From assembly GCA_900155495.1 (NCBI GenBank), contig FTLJ01000832.1:1-23541 (forward strand): a stretch of DNA of 23,541 nt. The letters run 5' to 3'. Origin of the DNA: Porogramme epimiltina. Taxonomy: Eukaryota > Basidiomycota > Agaricomycetes > Polyporales > Polyporaceae. Made by a program: the position numbers and the translations under genes. This document shows positions 18,668 to 23,541 of this stretch, piece by piece. The notes beneath the pieces are model-generated. The model searched no databases. It saw only the letters and a list, made by a program, of their open reading frames with translations, and had not been told where the DNA came from. Each line of letters opens with the position of its first letter. Within the stretch, counting starts at the first letter, position 1.

Positions 18668-19951
18668 TCATTTCTGTATAGTAAGATGCTTTTTGGTCTC
18701 GCAGTCGTGGTCCAAACTACTTCTTTCCAAGAATCTGCAGTGCACTCGAATTTTTCGTTTTTTGTCCCCACGGCCCCTCCCTATCCAAGAGGCGACCAGT
18801 TTGCCCAGTCGGCATAGAGAGCTCGTCCAATTCCGACGACTCCGCTTCCGAGTTTGAATCTCCCCCGATTCGTGCCGCTTGTTTACCGACGGGTCTTGGA
18901 GGATGGCGTAATCAACGTACGGCGGGGGCACGAAAACTGCGTTGTTGGGACCATAGTCGCGCATGAAACGCTCTATGTCCTTTTCTGGTTCAAGCTGCTC
19001 CAAAGACAATCGGAGCACCTCGCAGCACTATACACGCCTTGAGATGCTGGCAGGGCGACATGGAAAAAGCATACGCACCTCGTCGTCGGAAACGCAAACA
19101 GTCGACACCACATTCGCATATGCCCATAGATTGTCCTTCATGAACTTGATCCGCTCCTCCTCCAAGAACTGGGACCAGTAGGAGAAGCCTATCCAACCCT
19201 GCTCCCACTCCGTAGTCATGTCGTGGATAGCGCGTGTAATGTCGTTTGCCTGGACGGTCTGTCGAGCACTACCGGGGATCAAGTGCACTTCCAGGTCGCG
19301 CATGAGGTCCGTGCTTTGAGTGGTGTACGAAGTGATCCACACACAGTCCAATCCGTACTTCTCGCATTCCCGAACGACGTGCCCTTCCCGCGTCTGTTTG
19401 TCCCTGGACTCCTTCTCTATTGCCTCTTGGATCCCCCGTTTGAATTGTTGCTGCTTCTGGAGGAATACCGTCATATTTCTCTCAAGGTCATTCTTGATTG
19501 CTTGCGCAACGCCGAGGTGGGCCTGTGCCTGTTTTTCCGTTTCCTGTTTGAGGGTATCCAGAGACGCACGAAGGTCTCTAAAACGGATGTTCTGCAAGAC
19601 GCCACCCGCCTATGAATGATGAACGCACCCTATTTCGTCGCTCCCCAAAGTGAACTTCGCCAGGCCTGCTAGACGCTTCGCATATTGCTCCTCAATAATC
19701 GCCCTAAGAAATGCATGTTAAGTAGGACTCGGCGTTGTACCGCGGAAAACTCACCTCTCCTTCCAATAATTGTTCAGCTCCTCCATTGTCCTAGAAGATG
19801 TACGCATACGAGCGAGGAGGACTTCAACTCCAGCATTGTCTAGGCCCCAGAACGCACTGCAAAAGTCAAGCGAGCGGGTAGAGAAGTTTGGGAAGTCTAT
19901 GTCTGCATATATCGAGAGAGAGGTCGTCGACGACTGTGGCTGGGAAGACAT
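18668..19951 (-). CDS. Truncated cdc15-like paralogue: F-BAR domain only
   Basis: Four exons: 19951-19755 (197 nt), 19703-19629 (75), 19577-19079 (499) and 19027-18668 (360 with stop), giving 376 aa. Exons 1 and 2 have the same lengths as in the parent at 3346-6319. Exon 3 is 21 nt shorter, an in-frame loss of 7 codons. Exon 4 follows the parent for about 40 codons (LRLSLEQLE, MRDYG, PPPYVDYA) and then changes to a basic, unrelated tail ending in a stop. All splice sites are GT-AG and no stop interrupts the frame. The product would be an F-BAR domain (about residues 25-300) without the Pro/Gln linker or SH3. It could still dimerise and bind membrane, or pair with the full-length protein. Alternatively it is a recent pseudogene whose frame happens to survive. 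Its 5' flank also resembles the parent's. Confidence 0.7.
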
Positions 19952-20051
19952 TGTAGCCGTAGTTGTAAGGGAAGAGGAACTCGCCGCTGTTGGGTATGGC
20001 CTAACACGAGGGACATTTAAAGTCTGCCGCAGCACACAGCCGGCCGTAGCC

Positions 20052-20335
20052 GTACCGCAGCGTAGATGAATAGATGGAAGCATAATGTGGTAGTATGATT
20101 GGCCCGCAGGGATGACTCTTGCCATAGCCATGTCCAATCGGTGCTATCGTTCACAGCCCGCATCGCCGACACTCTTCACACGTATGCTCTACGGTATGAT
20201 TGAGGAAGTCATAGATGCACATGTACATGTAAGGTTTCAACACCCCGATGGTACAAAGGTTTAAATGCTGCAATGATCAGTAAGCGCGCGGACTAGGCTT
20301 GATCAGATCTCTATTTCACCTAGTTAGTATCTGTA
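20052..20335 (+). other. Conserved upstream block of the racemase gene (second copy)
   Basis: It matches 7473-7750 read from the other strand, with interspersed gaps. The last conserved words (AGTAAGCGCGCGGAC, TTGATCAGATCTCT) lie at about 20280-20312. It keeps the same orientation relative to the racemase pseudogene as in the intact locus but sits about 700 nt from it instead of 100. Confidence 0.45.
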
Positions 20336-21035
20336 CTCCGTTCAGCACCGTGTCCTATAGTAAGCATTCACTACATAGTAGATAAACGGTGATGTACAAG
20401 TGGGCGGTCTTGAGATCAGCGGGCGGAATTGGGGCCAGCACCGCCCCGCTGTACGTACCGGACCGTCTGCGGGGCAAGTGAGTGCTCGGTGTGGAGGTTG
20501 CACAGGTGGAGGGCTGCGCACTAACAGAGCTTCTCTATCAAGAAGTTAAACGGGAGCAGGTTAAGATGCACTTCCATCTCACCTATGGCTGTGGAGCGCA
20601 GTGAGTCGATCGTGACGATCAGCGGCCCCTGGCACTACACCATCGCAAGCCGGCGGATGTGCCCCACAGACCCATGTACATAGTATGTTGCGGATGAGGG
20701 TCACCGAGGAGAGTATCAGCGGCATAGGGAATGCTGTGAACTGCCACCGTCAAACCGCATAACTGCTAGTCTGAGCCCGTACAGACGTTTGCGATTCCGA
20801 GTCGCCGGAGTAGCATTACTCATTTCGTGGGCGTGTGGGACATATTGATTGAAGCGAAGTTGATGGTCCAGAGGGACCCCAAGGAAGCGGTAGTGATCCG
20901 AGGGGGGAAACAGCAGTAGTACTATCGGTGAGCTAGTGAGTGCTTACTCCTGAGCTCATCCATCCCGGTTCCTCATACCACCTACAAGCCCTCTACTTGC
21001 AACCCTAGGACTCCTCACGAAGATCTGGATAAGAT
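20336..21035. other. Unassigned DNA inserted upstream of the racemase pseudogene
   Basis: This stretch has no counterpart in the first copy, where the conserved block is about 100 nt from the racemase ATG. It is therefore an insertion here or a deletion there. No frame, terminal repeat or transposase was seen. Confidence 0.35.
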
Positions 21036-21760
21036 ATGGCGAAAGATGTCTCAAAGCCCCTAAATGCCCTTGTCACCAAATGTAACTCATCAAACTCAAT
21101 GACCGAAGAAGCACTCAAACCAGTCCTCTCCGATCTCCTCCATCCAACACTTCTCCCGAGCTGCAGCACAGGACCAGAAGCATCGCCTCCCTCTGTTGAC
21201 CATTTTATCACCGGTGTGGTACCGGCCGCACGTACACTTCGACGCACTTCGACAAAGATAGCACGTTAATGAAGCCGAAGCTCACGACACATTCCTAATA
21301 ACGTGCTTCTCTGGCTCTCCTCGTGGTGATACACCACCAAACCCGTGCACGGCATTCTCGAGGCTTCTATCATGCACTCCTCCGCATTGAGGCGGCCGTT
21401 CGGGATTGTGACCGGAAAATATTGGGAGAAGGCGCTCACCGAGGGTGTCCGGCGCATCTTTGGTTTAGCAGACCTAGACGGGCCGTTCATAGGCTTTGAT
21501 TGCACCGAGTTGAATGAGCTTAAGCTGGATGAGAAGATTGTCGGGGATGTCTTCAGGATGAAGCTACTTACGGGAGGTGGCGCTGCGGGTGATTGCTCAA
21601 GGAGCGCGTATAATCATGGTTGGTTGCGCGAAAACGAGCATGATAGAGGCCTTGGTGTCATGGGACGCCGGTTGTCGATGTTTTAGACGCGGCGATGAGC
21701 AGGATCCCTGATGTTCTGGACGGATATCGATTGGCGGCGCAACAGCGCGTGCATGGATGA
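21036..21760 (+). pseudogene. Frameshifted copy of the Asp/Glu racemase gene
   Basis: It starts MAKDVSKPLNALV, parallel to the intact gene's start, and keeps LKPVLSDLLHP and TGPEASPPS. It then shifts frame near 21235: the first cysteine region (FLITCFSGSP) is in a different frame from the start. From about 21345 a frame resumes with GILEASIMHS, PFGIVTGKYWEKALTEGVRR. It is lost again before the second cysteine region (MVGCAKTS in yet another frame). At least three shifts and early stops rule out an active enzyme. The 3' flank also matches that of the intact gene to about 21985. Confidence 0.88.
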
Positions 21761-21957
21761 CTTGAAACAGGTGGGACGCGGCTATTGGCGCTATGGTTAC
21801 ACGGTGGGCTTGCAGTCAGATATATAGACGCAGATCAGAGAGTTGAAGACGGGATCCATAAACGAGGGGACAGGTTAAGACGGGAGGATAATATTGTCGC
21901 TCTTGTCTGGAAGTATGTGTGATGCCGTTATATCTCCGAAAGATAACTCCTTGACAT

Positions 21958-21972
21958 CTCCGAATGTCGGAG
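21958..21972. promoter_or_regulatory. Second copy of palindrome CTCCGA-N3-TCGGAG
   Basis: Perfect 6+6 inverted repeat around ATG; the intact locus has CAG in the centre (6405-6419). The arms are unchanged although the surrounding duplicate has diverged. Here it is not near a gene start. Confidence 0.3.
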
Positions 21973-22042
21973 CCTAAAATGTAACATGAGAGCCGCCCGT
22001 AGCGCCACAACGCGCCGGCGCCGCGGGCAGGACTACCTCAGC

Positions 22043-22113
22043 AGGTCAAAGAGAAACTTGTGGGTGAATGCATCTTCTGGATACTTGCTCGTGTACCCAA
22101 CCCTGCAAACTAG
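22043..22113 (+). pseudogene. Fragment of the last exon of the monoglyceride lipase
   Basis: The frame reads VKEKLVGECIFWILARV ... NPAN then TAG, against VKEKFVDECISWILAHA ... SPEN and TAG in the intact lipase (15184-15255). Length and stop position agree. The segment with the catalytic His and all earlier exons are missing, so it cannot be functional. It lies about 60 nt after the end of the racemase-block similarity. Confidence 0.72.
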
Positions 22114-23128
22114 GTATGATATGTTTGGTGTTTTTGTGGTGGTAAGGCACAAGGCACCAATACAAATTTTGTCCTTCCGATGTCTACCCTACACCGCACC
22201 ACGCCGTGCTCCTGAAATCCGCCAGGGCAATTGAGACGGGCGAAATTTGAGCATTGCCCAACGGAAAACGATGTGGTACACACCCGAAATCCTAGTCTCG
22301 GCTCCAGACGTTCTAACGGACCTCTCAGCACCTCCCGCGGTGTGGATACCGAATGCGGAAGGGACTGATGGGGGGATTGATGGGAAATCGTGTTCAGGAT
22401 CTGGAGAGGGATTTGAGCGCCGGTGCAGAGAGGTCGTTAGAACGTCTGGTGTCTTTCGGGCCCGGCACGAGCCTTTGTGACTGCCGAGTCACGCCCTTGC
22501 TGCCGGAGGCCCTGCCGGGGTAACAGAGTGACTGCTCATCCTCACTTGAAGTCATGTCTAGTCGCTGCGCACAGCGTTGCCCCTGTGTGTCGCGCGCGCT
22601 GAGCGCGCGAACGTACGGTATTTGGCTTTGCATCACGCGAGGACACAGGCTTGCATAATGAACTTGCCACCGCTGCTGGGCCAGATGGTAAAGCGGCGGC
22701 GGCGGGTTTGAATGTAAATTGTAATAGTGCACATTCCGCATGAGGCGTAGGCCCCAGTAACTAATCTCTAAGCACGCACGCTGATGTGCATCGTTCCATC
22801 TGTGCAAATTGTTGCGCATGCGCGGCCCAGAAACCAGATGTCCGCGTGTGCGAGGTCCCCGCGCCCAGTTCCCCACTGGCCGCCGGCCGGCGCTAGCTGG
22901 GAATTCGGACGGGGTTGTGGTAGGCTGAATTCCGACACACGGCGCGGCGAGCACAAGGCCTGAAGCTTAACATACCATTGCTAACTTCAAGCCCGACAGC
23001 CCACAGTCGTGCGCGCTACTCATCACTGGAGTCGGTATTTCAGTCACTTCCTGTGGGGCGCGTGCCTACGTCGCGCGTCCCCCTGGATGTGGCGACCCCG
23101 CGCGTCACTCCGCCGGCCTTGCCCACGC
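22114..23128. other. Gene-poor right end
   Basis: A 186-codon frame on the minus strand (22394-22954) is the longest seen here. It has no signal peptide, membrane segment, motif or family resemblance that I can name, and is composition-driven at best. No other feature seen. Confidence 0.25.
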
Positions 23129-23208
23129 CTCATCGACCTCGCGCGCACCCTGTCAACCTCGCGCGCACCTCACCGTCCCTGCGCGCATCTCATCGGGCAT
23201 GCACTCAC
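23129..23208 (+). repeat. Degenerate tandem repeat, four 20-nt units
   Basis: Units start at 23129, 23149, 23169 and 23189, with approximate consensus CTCATCGACCTCGCGCGCAC. Units 1 and 2 are closest; units 3 and 4 have several changes. It is a short minisatellite in a CpG-rich stretch. Confidence 0.6.
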
Positions 23209-23408
23209 CGCGATACCGCTTTTTGCATCGTGGACGATTCTTGCTGTTCGCGCCGCACACACCCCCCGTCGGCTCGTGACTGTTCGCTCACCCCGTCGAC
23301 CCGCGTCGCGCGCGTTCCTTGTCGTCGAAATGTGTCTTACGCGCTTGTGTGCTGTATAGTACATGATGAAGTCTGCAACGGGGGTGAAGGCAAATAGCCG
23401 ACAATCAG

Positions 23409-23510
23409 ACCTAATAGACACACGATAGAGCGATCCTCAGTCAGTAACGCGACGTATGAGTCAAAGACTGATGCATAATCCAAGTACCTAATAGACACAC
23501 GATAGAGCGA
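23409..23510 (+). repeat. Direct repeat of 25 nt, two exact copies 77 nt apart
   Basis: The same 25-nt word (beginning ACCTAATAGACAC and ending GATAGAGCGA) occurs at 23409-23433 and 23486-23510 with no mismatch. It could be two units of a longer-period satellite continuing past the window edge, or part of a repeat element. Confidence 0.7.
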
Positions 23511-23541
23511 CTACAGGGACTTGGTAAGTAACAAGCATAAA

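Noticed and set aside
18668..22113. A complete Helitron or LTR element carrying the gene fragments
   Set aside because: No transposase, Rep/helicase, reverse transcriptase or convincing terminal repeats were seen; segmental duplication with inversion explains the data more simply.
22394..22954. A 186-codon minus-strand frame as a gene
   Set aside because: No ATG context, motif, intron pattern or family resemblance; similar frames arise by chance in GC-rich DNA.
1..23541. tRNA, rRNA, CRISPR arrays or a biosynthetic gene cluster
   Set aside because: No cloverleaf with A/B boxes, no rRNA words, no regularly spaced repeats with unique spacers, and no core synthase, P450 or transporter set.

Overview
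The window is nuclear DNA of a filamentous basidiomycete, most likely an Agaricomycete (polypore-like). It is GC-rich, with many introns of about 50-70 nt (donors GTGCGT, GTAAGT, GTGAGT; CTAAC/CTGAC-like branch sites). The gene families also fit: a Cdc15-type F-BAR/SH3 protein, a TAP-like alpha/beta hydrolase, a monoglyceride lipase and a 7-TM family I know as a basidiomycete type. No prokaryotic features, tRNA, CRISPR or complete transposon were recognised. Exon models were built by hand from splice signals, frame continuity and family motifs.

Layout. 1-395: GC-rich low-complexity DNA, perhaps the end of an upstream gene. 1053-2646 (+): multi-pass membrane J-domain protein, 4 exons. 3346-6319 (-): full-length Cdc15/Imp2/Hof1-family protein, F-BAR plus Q/P-rich linker plus SH3, 5 exons, 915 aa. 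6650-7372 (-): intact Asp/Glu (hydantoin) racemase-family enzyme. 8901-11379 (+): secreted TAP-like hydrolase, 12 exons, with the nucleophile Ser and catalytic His apparently replaced. 11479-12940 (-) and 15612-17025 (-): two 7-exon 7-TM paralogues with nearly superimposable exon structure. 13944-15255 (+): intact monoglyceride lipase, 7 exons. From about 17.1 kb on the sequence is mostly gene-poor and made of partial copies of genes found further left.

The main finding is a scattered, rearranged second copy of the left-hand locus. The 5' half of the cdc15-like gene recurs at 18668-19951 (-) as an F-BAR-only gene whose four exons are still open. Its 3' end (end of exon 4, intron, SH3 exon) recurs on the opposite strand near 8191-8480. 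The racemase with both flanks recurs, flipped and frameshifted, at about 20052-21985. The last exon of the lipase recurs at 22043-22113. One inversion with a breakpoint inside the duplicated cdc15-like gene would explain the split F-BAR and SH3 halves.

The functional genes look like ordinary chromosomal neighbours: cytokinesis/membrane scaffold, ER-type co-chaperone, nitrogen/amino-acid racemase, lipid hydrolase and putative receptors. They are not a recognisable biosynthetic cluster. Each alpha/beta hydrolase is tail-to-tail with a 7-TM gene, which gives a hydrolase/7-TM arrangement repeated twice.
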